Shown: piece after piece, positions 16,443 to 25,474 of the stretch | Layout of the letters: every line of letters starts with the position of its first letter | Numbering within the stretch: position 1 is the first letter of the stretch | From: CAIVAT01 sp037128705 | GTDB lineage: Bacteria > Bacteroidota > Bacteroidia > Bacteroidales > FEN-979 | DNA length: 64,000 nt | Direction of reading: 5' to 3' | Assembly: GCA_037128705.1 (NCBI GenBank) | Contig: JBAXVX010000013.1 | Coordinates: 39,876 to 103,875, forward strand | Notes under the pieces: generated by a model | What the model was told of the DNA's origin: nothing | Seen by the model: only the letters and a program-made list of their open reading frames with translations | Database searches by the model: none | Translations under genes and position numbers: made by a program

Positions 16443-17768
16443 TTATTCAATAACCAGTTTACGGACCATTGATTCGCCGGATGTCCGGATTTTCACCAGG
16501 TAAAGACCTTTGGGACTTCCCGACAAATCGAATTGCTCCTGTTGACTTAATGAACCGTTCAACGCGCGATGTGCAATGGTCCTGCCGGCGATATCCGAAA
16601 TCGTGATGGTCAGGTCATTGTTGTCAATCCCACTAATCCGAAGGGTAAACAGGCCGTGTGAAGGGTTGGGGGAAATGACCATCCTGACCTGTGTCCCAGG
16701 ATTTTCGGCTATGCCAATCGGGCCGTTGATATGAATGACCCGTGAGTCGGATGCCGGGGTGGTGCAGGGGGACAAGGCTGATGCAGTCAGGGCAAGGGTA
16801 ACGGATCCCATATTTTTATCGTCGGTGCTTGGATAATAATATCCTGATAGTGCATTGGCGTCGCTAAAAGTTCCGCTGCCCGAAGTGGTCCACACGTGAT
16901 TGGAAAAATTGGAAGCGGTGCCATACAAAGGAACCTGTGTAACAATGTAATCACAGGTGGTATCGTTACCGGCGTTGTCTGCTGCTGCCTGGTTCACATT
17001 CACATCAGTGGAAGCGTCGGTAACAAGTGTACCATCAGAAACCTGAACCATATAATGGGTGGTTACAGAGGGCGCAACTACCGGGTTTTGGAGGGTAGAG
17101 GTGTATCCCGGAGGGATGGAGGTCCATGAAAAGGTATAGGTTCCGCTTCCCCCGGCCGGGGAAACATTGAGCTGCGAGCTTTGCCCTGCGCAAATAAGCG
17201 TGGGCACAGCCGAGGCTGTAGCCGTAAGCGGGGCTGCAACATATTCATTGGCAACCAGTGTACATAATTTAATATTCGGTTTCGCGACTACCATTGCACC
17301 ATAAAAGGTAACCGTTCCTGTTCCAGCAGCAGGCGCCGTCCAGGTGAAATTCCATACTTTGGTTGCTGATGAGCTCCCTGCAGAAGAATGGGTTACATAT
17401 TTCGTTCCTCCGACCAGTTTGTTTCCGGATCCGGCTGCCAATATTCCTAATTGAAGCCCGGTAGCGTCCTGTGGAGAAACTTCAAATCCTTTTTTTCCTG
17501 TCCCGGTCACCGTGACCGTAATGTTGTATACCGTGCCAGCCGTATACCCCTGGGATGGAATGTCGGAGGTAATCCAGCCTGTAACCGTTGTGGCGGACCC
17601 ACCATGGCAGCTGACACAATGGTGTCCATCGCCGGGAGATCCTGTATATCCGGCCGGTGCTCCGGTAGGATAGGCCATTGCGGATGAACTTACTGTTAAA
17701 ATAAATAATACCGAACCAATCAAAGCGGCCAGGAAAAAGAGTGCTTGTTTCATCATCGATAATTTCAT
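16443..17768 (-). CDS. T9SS-secreted protein with choice-of-anchor V type CxxCH domain
   Basis: A 441-residue secreted protein. A signal peptide (residues about 10-32) is followed by APAGYTGSPGDGHHCVSCHGG (about residues 37-57), which contains one CxxCH haem-type motif, and then a beta-rich domain resembling the choice-of-anchor V/Reeler type. One PKD/Ig-like region (PAGGSGTYTFSW) follows, then a type A sorting domain starting at VRMVISPNPSHGLF and ending LVKIRTSGESMVRKLVIE. It is therefore expected to be exported by the type IX system and fixed to or released from the surface. Whether the single CxxCH binds haem is unknown. No operon partner is evident. Confidence 0.82.
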   Translation of the reverse strand: MKLSMMKQALFFLAALIGSVLFILTVSSSAMAYPTGAPAGYTGSPGDGHHCVSCHGGSATTVTGWITSDIPSQGYTAGTVYNITVTVTGTGKKGFEVSPQDATGLQLGILAAGSGNKLVGGTKYVTHSSAGSSSATKVWNFTWTAPAAGTGTVTFYGAMVVAKPNIKLCTLVANEYVAAPLTATASAVPTLICAGQSSQLNVSPAGGSGTYTFSWTSIPPGYTSTLQNPVVAPSVTTHYMVQVSDGTLVTDASTDVNVNQAAADNAGNDTTCDYIVTQVPLYGTASNFSNHVWTTSGSGTFSDANALSGYYYPSTDDKNMGSVTLALTASALSPCTTPASDSRVIHINGPIGIAENPGTQVRMVISPNPSHGLFTLRISGIDNNDLTITISDIAGRTIAHRALNGSLSQQEQFDLSGSPKGLYLVKIRTSGESMVRKLVIE

Positions 17769-17962
17769 TTAGGTATATGAATACTATTTTACGATTACTA
17801 CTGTGACGCAAAAATATTCATAAGTTGCCTGACGTTATTATGTTATCTGTTTCACAACAAACACGCGGGTTTAACATATGTTTGTCATAGCATACCAATA
17901 GCCGGCGGGCGAAACTATTCAGATTTATTCTAAATTTTAAATGCTTCGTAATTCTGCTTGGT

Positions 17963-18283
17963 TTACTCCATTAAACCTTTCATTCGCTTTAACTCCGTGA
18001 CATCATGGCTGTAGACTGCCATACGGTTGACCAGACCATCATCACCTAAAATTGGGTGGAGGTAGGTGACCATCCAATGTCCAGTTCTTTCATATTCAAA
18101 CCTCACAAGATGGCCATTCATGATGGCCTCTTTGTATTTACCCAGCACCCGGGTCAGGGTAGGTTCAACAATAAACTCATTCACCATTTTTCCTATCACC
18201 TGTGATTGGTTCAGCCCGATGATTTTACAGAATGCCTGGTTGGCTTCTGTAAAACGATACCTCTCATCATTTTCGACAGACAA
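17963..18283 (-). CDS. Single PAS-domain protein, probable gene remnant or frameshifted start
   Basis: About 106 residues from a possible TTG at 18283. The frame stays open upstream to 18331 and its translation there (ILGIFNSISDSVFQL) is still good PAS sequence, so the domain begins before any usual start codon. An ATG at 18335-18333 is in the neighbouring frame; removing one base at about 18332 would join it to the PAS frame. The domain itself is complete (FTEANQAFCKIIGLNQSQ to YSHDVTELK) and then stops. There is no kinase or output domain. Either it is the remnant of a sensor kinase or a stand-alone PAS protein with an unusual or damaged start. Confidence 0.5.
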   Translation of the reverse strand: MSVENDERYRFTEANQAFCKIIGLNQSQVIGKMVNEFIVEPTLTRVLGKYKEAIMNGHLVRFEYERTGHWMVTYLHPILGDDGLVNRMAVYSHDVTELKRMKGLME

Positions 18284-18413
18284 TTGGAAAACGCTGTCGC
18301 TGATGGAATTGAAAATGCCGAGTATTGCTGCTCATGATTATTTCATTTAATCTGTTAAACTTAATAAAAAAATTGTGAATGGAAGTTTATTACTAACATT
18401 CAGGGTTACAGTC

Positions 18414-18444
18414 TTGCTGTAATGAGAATGAATTGGTAATTTTG
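18414..18444 (+). promoter_or_regulatory. Candidate Bacteroidetes-type promoter for the GH27 gene
   Basis: TTG at 18414-18416, a 20-nt spacer and TAATTTTG at 18437-18444 fit the Bacteroidetes promoter consensus. The start codon lies 24 bp further on. Confidence 0.55.
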
Positions 18445-18468
18445 AAGGATATAAACAATTAATCAATC

Positions 18469-20766
18469 ATGGACACTATACAAGTAAAGAAAATGAAGAA
18501 AGGTCTGATCCTTGTTTTTTGTCTCCTGTGCCTTGGAATTCCTGTACAAATGGCCGGCCAGGTTCTGAACCTGAATGTACCCTGGAAATTTATTCAAGGC
18601 GATCAGCCCGGATATGCGTCACCCTCCTTTGATGATGCGTTGTGGAAAACCATTGCGGTGGATAAAATATGGGAAGCCTCTGGGTATGACCCCTACGATG
18701 GATACGCCTGGTACCGGATCAGGGTTGTGATCCCCTCTTCCCTGAAAAAGATGGCTCCCCTGAAGGACAGCCTGCGCCTTTACCTTGGCAAGATCAACAA
18801 TTTCGACCACACTTTTCTTAACGGAAAACTCATTGGGATCAATGGCGAGAATGCCCTGCCGGAGAGGGTTACCGATACAAACTTCATTCATGCGCCGATA
18901 AACTACTGGGATAAAAAGCGATCCTATACGCTGGCACTCAATGATTCGCGGATCAGGTGGGACGAGGAAAACCTGATCGCCGTGCGGGTTTACGACCAGG
19001 GTGGCCAGGGTGGACTGTATACCGGCGACCAGGCCATTTCAATGACCAGGCTTTCGGATTACATGGCCATTGAAAACAACATCAGTCCCTATACCTTTGA
19101 GAAGAAAAACCTGGGTAAATCGATCACCCTTCGAAACCTCTCCGGTGTTTATACCATGGAAGGGGATTTTACCATCACGGCGATCAACAAACTTACAGGT
19201 GAAAAAATTTACCTGCAAAACAACAGGCAACTCCTTCTGAACCCGGGTCAGTCATTGCCATTCGATCTGAAAATCAAGGCTCCGGATCAGTCTGCACTCA
19301 TCACCTATCGCTTTGATTTTTCAAAATCGGGCGACAGTGCAATGGTTGCGGATGAAACACCTTACATCACCACTCCTGAAACCCCTGCTCAACCGCGTAT
19401 CAACGGACCAACCATCGCTGCTTCCCGGCCGGGGAGACCCTTTCTTTTTGCCATTCCGGCATCCGGTGAAAGACCCATGCGTTTTGAGGTCGATCCTCTT
19501 CCGAAGGGGCTGCATCTTGATAAACAGACCGGGATCATTACCGGAAAGGTTGATGCAAAAGGTGAATACAAAATCCAGGTTAAGGCAAAAAACGCCCGGG
19601 GGACAACTTCGCGGGAGCTGATCATCTCTGTCGGAAACCGCATCTGCCTTACCCCGCCCATGGGATGGAACAGCTGGAACTGCTGGGGGCTGGCGGTCGA
19701 TGAGCCAAAGGTGGTGGCCAGCGCCCGCACATTCCGCGATAAAGGTCTGATGAACCATGGCTGGAACTATGTGAACCTCGATGATGGGTGGGAAATCAAC
19801 CGCGACAGGGAACCCAAGCGTGATCCGCAGGGGAATATCCTGACCAATGAAAAATTTCCAAACATGAAGCGGGTGGGTGACAGCATCCATGCACTGGGAC
19901 TTAAATTCGGGATTTACAGCTCTCCCGGTCCGCTCACCTGCGGAGGCTATACAGCCAGTTATCAGCATGAAGCGCAGGATGCCCGGTCATTTGCCTCCTG
20001 GGGTGTTGACTACCTGAAATATGACTGGTGTTCTTATGATGGCATCGCAAGGGATACCTCCCTGAATGAGCGTAAAAAACCCTATTTTGTGATGCGCGAC
20101 GCCCTGGACAAGATTGACCGTGATATAGTCTACAGCCTTTGCCAGTATGGTATGAGCAAGGTATGGGAATGGGGTGATGAAGTTGGGGGGAACCTCTGGC
20201 GCACCACCGGAGATATTACCGATTCGTGGGAAAGCCTCCGTGAAATCGGTTTCAGCCAGGTTGCCAACCAACCCTTTGCCAAACCCGGCAACTGGAACGA
20301 TCCCGATATGCTCATCGTGGGCTGGGTGGGCTGGGGTCCCAGCCTCCATCCAACCAGGCTCACGCCCGACGAACAATACACCCATATTTCCTTGTGGTGC
20401 CTGCTCTCTTCTCCGCTGCTGATCGGGTGCGACCTTGAACGGCTTGATCCATTCACGCTCAACCTCCTCACCAACGATGAGGTGATTGCCATCGACCAGG
20501 ATCCGCTTGGGAGCCAGGCCAGGCAAGTCCTGGTGGAGGGTGACATCCAGGTATGGGTGAAAAACCTTGCCGACGGCACCAAGGCCATCGGGGTTTTTAA
20601 TCTTGGCCAAAAAACACAAAATTACAAATTGAACCTTCAAAAAGCCGGATTGAAATCCGGCAGTGAACTCCGTGACCTGTGGCGGCAAAAGTCGCTGGGA
20701 AAAGCCGGGGAGGTTCATGAAATGCAGATCCCATCTCATGGAGTACTTCTCCTCAAAATCAATTAA
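18469..20766 (+). CDS. GH27 family alpha-galactosidase with N-terminal beta-sandwich domain
   Basis: A 765-residue exported glycoside hydrolase. A signal peptide (about residues 9-32; an internal ATG at 18493 starts it more cleanly) precedes a galactose-binding-like domain (about 33-200), a putative Ig domain with the PKGLHLDKQTGIITGK repeat signature, and the GH27 catalytic barrel from PPMGWNSWNCWG (about residue 397). The nucleophile is Asp519 in YLKYDWC, and the acid/base by alignment with human GLA is Asp582 in TGDITDSW; WNDPDML is also present. It removes terminal alpha-galactose from oligosaccharides or plant galactomannans, probably in the periplasm. The thioesterase gene starts 7 bp after its stop but is functionally unrelated. 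Confidence 0.9.
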   Translation: MDTIQVKKMKKGLILVFCLLCLGIPVQMAGQVLNLNVPWKFIQGDQPGYASPSFDDALWKTIAVDKIWEASGYDPYDGYAWYRIRVVIPSSLKKMAPLKDSLRLYLGKINNFDHTFLNGKLIGINGENALPERVTDTNFIHAPINYWDKKRSYTLALNDSRIRWDEENLIAVRVYDQGGQGGLYTGDQAISMTRLSDYMAIENNISPYTFEKKNLGKSITLRNLSGVYTMEGDFTITAINKLTGEKIYLQNNRQLLLNPGQSLPFDLKIKAPDQSALITYRFDFSKSGDSAMVADETPYITTPETPAQPRINGPTIAASRPGRPFLFAIPASGERPMRFEVDPLPKGLHLDKQTGIITGKVDAKGEYKIQVKAKNARGTTSRELIISVGNRICLTPPMGWNSWNCWGLAVDEPKVVASARTFRDKGLMNHGWNYVNLDDGWEINRDREPKRDPQGNILTNEKFPNMKRVGDSIHALGLKFGIYSSPGPLTCGGYTASYQHEAQDARSFASWGVDYLKYDWCSYDGIARDTSLNERKKPYFVMRDALDKIDRDIVYSLCQYGMSKVWEWGDEVGGNLWRTTGDITDSWESLREIGFSQVANQPFAKPGNWNDPDMLIVGWVGWGPSLHPTRLTPDEQYTHISLWCLLSSPLLIGCDLERLDPFTLNLLTNDEVIAIDQDPLGSQARQVLVEGDIQVWVKNLADGTKAIGVFNLGQKTQNYKLNLQKAGLKSGSELRDLWRQKSLGKAGEVHEMQIPSHGVLLLKIN

Positions 20767-20773
20767 TACTACC

Positions 20774-21526
20774 ATGGCTGACGAAATTTCGAACCAGGAA
20801 CTTGTCCTTCAATATACCTTCGATGTAACCACGGCCGACTGCGACATGAATGCCCGGTTGAGACCAGGCGGACTCATCAACTTCCTTGTACTTGCTGCCA
20901 TCAACTCGGCCGATTCGCTGGGCTTCGGATATGCCGGGCTTCGGGGACAGCAGCTTTTCTGGGTACTCAGCCGCATGACGATCGAAATTTACAAGCCCCT
21001 GAAATGGTACGACAAAGCGGTGGTTGAAACATGGCCAAAAGATGTCAACGGGTTGCTTTATCTCAGGGATTTCGTGGTAAAAAACCAGAAGGAGGAAATC
21101 GTGGCAAAATGTACTTCGGGCTGGCTGGCCATCGATATCCAGTCAAAGCGCCCCAGGAAGGTTGAGGAGAAATTCAGTTATATCTTCGACAGGATGAAGG
21201 AGCTGCACGCGCTGGAGCAACTTCCTGAAAAGATTGGTGCGATTGCAGCGGGCGATGCCTTTGAACTGAAAACCACCTGGTTCGATCTCGATGTGAACAA
21301 GCATGTCACCTCCAGCCGGTATATGGACTGGATGGTTGATACCCTGCCAGTTGATTTTCTGATCAGCCATTATCCTTCAAAACTTTCCATCAACTACCTC
21401 AAAGAGACAATGTGCGGGGAGGCCATCAGTTTGATTCAATCCACAACCCATGAAAATCAATTTTTGTTCGAGGGGGTTAACCGGGCCAGTGATTCGATAA
21501 AGTTCCGGGGCAAGATGGATTTTTAA
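20774..21526 (+). CDS. Acyl-ACP thioesterase (FatA/FatB-type, PF01643)
   Basis: About 250 residues in two hotdog domains. The first runs from about 12 to 130 (TADCDMNARLRPGGLINFL, then FWVLSRMTIEIYKPLKWYD and VETWPKDV). The second carries the catalytic DLDVNKHVTSSRYMDW, with the Asp, Asn and His residues of the family. It hydrolyses acyl-ACP to free fatty acid and ACP, setting chain length or recycling fatty acids; many anaerobic Bacteroidetes have one. The start ATG at 20774 directly follows the GH27 stop; longer in-frame starts would lie within that gene and are rejected. Confidence 0.85.
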   Translation: MADEISNQELVLQYTFDVTTADCDMNARLRPGGLINFLVLAAINSADSLGFGYAGLRGQQLFWVLSRMTIEIYKPLKWYDKAVVETWPKDVNGLLYLRDFVVKNQKEEIVAKCTSGWLAIDIQSKRPRKVEEKFSYIFDRMKELHALEQLPEKIGAIAAGDAFELKTTWFDLDVNKHVTSSRYMDWMVDTLPVDFLISHYPSKLSINYLKETMCGEAISLIQSTTHENQFLFEGVNRASDSIKFRGKMDF

Positions 21527-21552
21527 CTACTTTTGGTTATGCAAATGTTACC

Positions 21553-24519
21553 ATGACCCTCAAAGAAACTTCCTTCCGACAAATTCAATCCCTGGTTACC
21601 AGGTTTGAAGAACAACATGACTCTTACCGAGCTGCTGACTACAATGAAACCCTGACGCGCCGCGATTTCATTGATCCTTTCTTTAAAGCACTCGGATGGG
21701 ACATCGATAATTCGCAGGGCTATGCCGAGGCCTACCGCGAGGTGATCCACGAGGATAAGCTGAATGTGGGCGGAGCTACCAAAACGCCCGATTATTCATT
21801 TAAACTGCCCGGCGGAAAACGTTTGTTTTTCGTGGAGGCCAAAAAGCCGAGTGTTGATATCAAAAACAACATTCAGCCTGCCTACCAGATCAGGCGATAC
21901 GGCTGGAGTGCCAGGTTGCCTGTTTCAATCATCACCGATTTTGAGGAGTTCGCAGTGTACGACTGCACGCGAAAGCCCTCCCCCAACGACAGCGCATCGG
22001 TATCACGGGTGCGCTACCTGACCTGGAAGGATTATCTCACCGAATTTGATTTCCTGTGGGATACATTCAGCAAGGAGCGGGTGCTGAAAGGCAGTTTCGA
22101 CAGGTTTGTACAGAGCGATACCGCCAAAAAAGGTACGGCCACGGTCGACAGGGAGTTTCTGCTTTCCCTCGATGAATGGCGGAAAACCCTGGCAGTGGCC
22201 ATCTGTAAATCGAATGCAAACCTTGGAGATGAGGAGATCAACTTTGCCGTTCAGGCTACAATTAACCGGTTAATCTTTCTGAGAATAGCTGAAGACCGCG
22301 GCATCGAATCCTACGGAAACCTGAAATCGGTGATCGATAAAACCGACACCTACGGGAAGTTGCTTGAACTTTTTTTCCGTGCCGACGAAAAGTACAATTC
22401 CGGGATATTCAACCTTCAGAAGGATAATATCACCCCTTTCATGAAGGTTGATTCAAAGACCATCGGCGGGATCCTTTCCGAGCTTTATTACCCGGTGTGT
22501 CCCTATGAATTTTCTGTATTGTCGGTGGAGATTTTAGGATCGGCTTACGAACAGTTTTTAGGCAAGGTGATCCGGGTAACGGAGGGTCATCACGTGAAAA
22601 TAGAGGAGAAACCCGAAGTGCGCAAAGCCGGCGGGGTCTATTACACACCGCAATACATTGTCGATTACATTGTGCAGCAAACCGTGGGAAAGAAGACCAA
22701 AGGGAAATCTCCGGCCGAAATGGCCTCCCTGCGCATCGTCGACCCGGCCTGCGGGAGCGGCAGCTTTTTGTTAGGCGCCTATGAGTATCTGCTTGATCAT
22801 CACCGCTCATGGTATGCATCCCATCCCCAACCGGCGCGCGGCCGGAAGGAGCAACCCCTCACCCCCGATGGTTTCCTGACCACAGCGGAGAAAAAGCGGA
22901 TCCTCATTAACCACATCTTCGGGGTGGACATCGATACCAACGCAGTGGAGGTGACCAAGCTGAGTCTCCTGCTGAAATGCCTGGAGGGCGAAACCCACGC
23001 CTCCATCCAGCAACAGTTTGCCCTTTGGAACGAACGGGTGCTACCCAGCCTCGACCACAATATCCGCAGCGGGAACAGTCTGATCGACCTCGATTTTTAT
23101 GATCTGGAATTGGATTTCGGCGAACCGAAAAAAATCAAACCCTTCAGCTGGGAAAAGAGCTTCCCCCTGGTATTCGCCCAGGGCGGCTTTGACGTGGTGA
23201 TCGGGAATCCGCCCTATGTCCGGCAGGAGCTGCTGGGCGATCAGAAAAATTATTTCCGACAGAAGTACAAGGTGTATCATGGCACAGCCGACCTCTATAC
23301 CTATTTCTTTGAACGCATGATGGGATTGCTCGGCGAACAAGGGCTTTTCGGCATCATCGTCGCCAACAAATGGATGCGTGCCGCTTACGGCCAACCCCTT
23401 CGGAGGTGGCTGAAATCGCAAAACATTAAACAAATCATCGACTTCGGCGATCTTCAGGTATTCCAGGGCGCCACCACCTATCCCTGCATCTTCATCAGCG
23501 GGAAAGGAGCGGTTGAAAGTGCCATCGAAGTTACGGCGATGAAAACACTGACTTTTGATTCGTTGTCGGGCTATGTTGTTGAACATCATGTAAACATTGA
23601 TCAGTCTTCGCTCGAAGATGCCGGCTGGAGCCTCGGATCGGAAAACGAACAGCAGTTGCTGGCAAAGATCAGATCGGCCGGAATTCCATTGGGCGATTAT
23701 GTAAAGGGGAAAATCTACCGTGGTGTGTTAACCGGTCTCAACGAAGCCTTTGTGATCGATGCCGCCACCCGCAACCGGCTCATCGCCGAAGATCCCCGCA
23801 GCGCCGAGGTGATCAAACCCTTTCTGGCCGGGCGGGATATAAAGCGCTATAGGGAGCCGAGGAGTGATAAATTTCTGATCTTTTTTCCAAAGGGATTTAC
23901 AGATCAACTGAGCAACGGAAAAGGTTATCCGTGGAGATGGATGCAGGTAAATTTTACCGCAGTTGCAAATTATCTCGAACCTTTTGAAGGCGCTGCCAAA
24001 AAGAGATGCGACAAAGGGGATTATTGGTGGGAGTTGAGAGCCTGTGATTATTACGAGGAATTTGAGAAGCCGAAAATCATTTATCAGGTTTTCCAGGTAT
24101 CACCTTGTTTCATCTGGGATACAAACGGGCATTATTGCAACAATGCTATCTGGATCATTTCCACTGAAGATCAAATGCTTTTCGCTGTTTTAAATTCAAA
24201 AATGGGCTGGTATTTAATTGGGAAGAATTGTACACAAATTCAGAATGGATACCAGCTCATTTTCAAATATCTTGAAAAAGTCCCCATTAAAAACATTGAT
24301 CAAACCAACCCTTCCGAAACCTCCCTCCGCTCCGCCATCATCACCAATGTCGACCTGATGCTTCAGTTGAACAAAGATCTGGAGGCGGCCACCCTGCCCG
24401 ATCAGAAGGAGCAGATCAAGGCTCGGATCGGTCATACCGACGACAAGATCAACCGGATGGTTTACCAGTTGTATGGGTTGACGGAGGAGGAGAAAAAGAT
24501 CGTTGAAAACTTCCGGTGA
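21553..24519 (+). CDS. Type IIG restriction-modification enzyme (Eco57I/TaqI-like, single chain)
   Basis: A 988-residue fused nuclease and N6-adenine methyltransferase. The N-terminal domain has a PD-(D/E)xK nuclease core: DFIDPFFKALGWDIDN, then KTPDYS and FFVEAKKP (Asp, Glu, Lys). A helical linker leads to the methyltransferase: motif I DPACGSGSFLLGAYEYLL (about residues 398-415) binds AdoMet and motif IV NPPYVRQE (about 552-559) is catalytic. The C-terminal third has a TaqI-like specificity domain (LAGRDIKRYREP). One protein therefore both cuts and methylates at one recognition site, which cannot be read from sequence. A Bro-N gene follows on the same strand. All motifs look intact. Confidence 0.9.
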   Translation: MTLKETSFRQIQSLVTRFEEQHDSYRAADYNETLTRRDFIDPFFKALGWDIDNSQGYAEAYREVIHEDKLNVGGATKTPDYSFKLPGGKRLFFVEAKKPSVDIKNNIQPAYQIRRYGWSARLPVSIITDFEEFAVYDCTRKPSPNDSASVSRVRYLTWKDYLTEFDFLWDTFSKERVLKGSFDRFVQSDTAKKGTATVDREFLLSLDEWRKTLAVAICKSNANLGDEEINFAVQATINRLIFLRIAEDRGIESYGNLKSVIDKTDTYGKLLELFFRADEKYNSGIFNLQKDNITPFMKVDSKTIGGILSELYYPVCPYEFSVLSVEILGSAYEQFLGKVIRVTEGHHVKIEEKPEVRKAGGVYYTPQYIVDYIVQQTVGKKTKGKSPAEMASLRIVDPACGSGSFLLGAYEYLLDHHRSWYASHPQPARGRKEQPLTPDGFLTTAEKKRILINHIFGVDIDTNAVEVTKLSLLLKCLEGETHASIQQQFALWNERVLPSLDHNIRSGNSLIDLDFYDLELDFGEPKKIKPFSWEKSFPLVFAQGGFDVVIGNPPYVRQELLGDQKNYFRQKYKVYHGTADLYTYFFERMMGLLGEQGLFGIIVANKWMRAAYGQPLRRWLKSQNIKQIIDFGDLQVFQGATTYPCIFISGKGAVESAIEVTAMKTLTFDSLSGYVVEHHVNIDQSSLEDAGWSLGSENEQQLLAKIRSAGIPLGDYVKGKIYRGVLTGLNEAFVIDAATRNRLIAEDPRSAEVIKPFLAGRDIKRYREPRSDKFLIFFPKGFTDQLSNGKGYPWRWMQVNFTAVANYLEPFEGAAKKRCDKGDYWWELRACDYYEEFEKPKIIYQVFQVSPCFIWDTNGHYCNNAIWIISTEDQMLFAVLNSKMGWYLIGKNCTQIQNGYQLIFKYLEKVPIKNIDQTNPSETSLRSAIITNVDLMLQLNKDLEAATLPDQKEQIKARIGHTDDKINRMVYQLYGLTEEEKKIVENFR

Positions 24520-24570
24520 AAGTTGTATCACCTTTTGGCATCCAAGGCGATTAAGCAGGAAAATGAAGTT

Positions 24571-25392
24571 ATGAACAGCATTAAATTATTTGAAAGCAAA
24601 AAGATCAGGTCGGTTTGGAATGAGACTGAGCAACAATGGCATTTTTCCATCATTGACGTTATTGAAATACTGAGTGAAAGCCAGCGACCAAGAAAGTATT
24701 GGAACGATCTGAAGAAAAGGTTGCTTAAAGAAGGTTTCCTGGAGTTGTCCGCAAAAATCGGACAGCTGAAACTTCTTTCCCCGGATGGAAAAAAATATAA
24801 AACAGATGTTGCTGATACAAAGACACTTCTTCGTATTGTTCAATCAATTCCATCTCCTAAGGCAGAGCCTTTTAAAAGATGGTTAGCCCAGGTTGGTTAT
24901 GAGCGTATTGAAGAGATTGAAAATCCGGAGATCGCCACACAAAGAGCCAGAGAGTTGTATAAGGCCAAAGGCTATCCCGACGACTGGATCGAAAAGCGGA
25001 TGCGAAACATTGCGATCCGGGAGGAACTTACCGGAGAGTGGAGTAACCATGGCATCCGGCAGCAGATCGAATATGCCATTCTCACCTCAGAAATATCCAA
25101 GGCTACTTTCGGGCTAACCCCAAATGAGTATAAAAACCTTAAGAGATTGAAACGCGAAAACCTGCGCGATCACATGAATGACCTGGAATTAATCTTTTCA
25201 ATGTTGGGCGAGGCCTCAACCATTGAGATTGTCAAAACCCAACATCCGGAAGGTTTTATCGAGAACCGGGAAGTCGCACATGAAGGCGGGAAGATTGCCG
25301 GAGATGCCCGGAAAGCTTTGGAAAAGAAGACCGGAAAAAAGATCGTCACCAATCAAAATTACCTCCCGCAAAAGACCATGACACAGGAGTGA
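24571..25392 (+). CDS. Bro-N domain protein, DinD-like
   Basis: About 273 residues. The N-terminus is a Bro-N domain (IKLFESKKIRSVWNETEQQWHFSIIDVIEIL and YWNDLKKRLLKEG in pieces), a DNA-binding fold found in phage antirepressors. The rest matches the style of DNA-damage-inducible DinD-like proteins: KAKGYPDDWIEKRM, EWSNHGI and the C-terminal REVAHEGGKIAGDARKALE. ATG 24571 is used, since the earlier TTG in frame would add residues unlike the family. It lies 51 bp after the type IIG enzyme on the same strand, so it is probably part of the same defence locus or is a control or SOS-linked partner. It could also be a phage relic, but no phage genes are near. Confidence 0.75.
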   Translation: MNSIKLFESKKIRSVWNETEQQWHFSIIDVIEILSESQRPRKYWNDLKKRLLKEGFLELSAKIGQLKLLSPDGKKYKTDVADTKTLLRIVQSIPSPKAEPFKRWLAQVGYERIEEIENPEIATQRARELYKAKGYPDDWIEKRMRNIAIREELTGEWSNHGIRQQIEYAILTSEISKATFGLTPNEYKNLKRLKRENLRDHMNDLELIFSMLGEASTIEIVKTQHPEGFIENREVAHEGGKIAGDARKALEKKTGKKIVTNQNYLPQKTMTQE

Positions 25393-25474
25393 TGGTCCAC
25401 CTGCATCAACAGACCCTTGAGAATTGGAAGTCACAAATTGTGATATCCAAAAATGAGGCATGAAAAATTGTTCG

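Noticed and set aside
19321..20775. Long minus-strand open frames across the GH27 gene
   Set aside because: They mirror the codon pattern of a strongly conserved plus-strand enzyme, have no recognisable domain and no start context.
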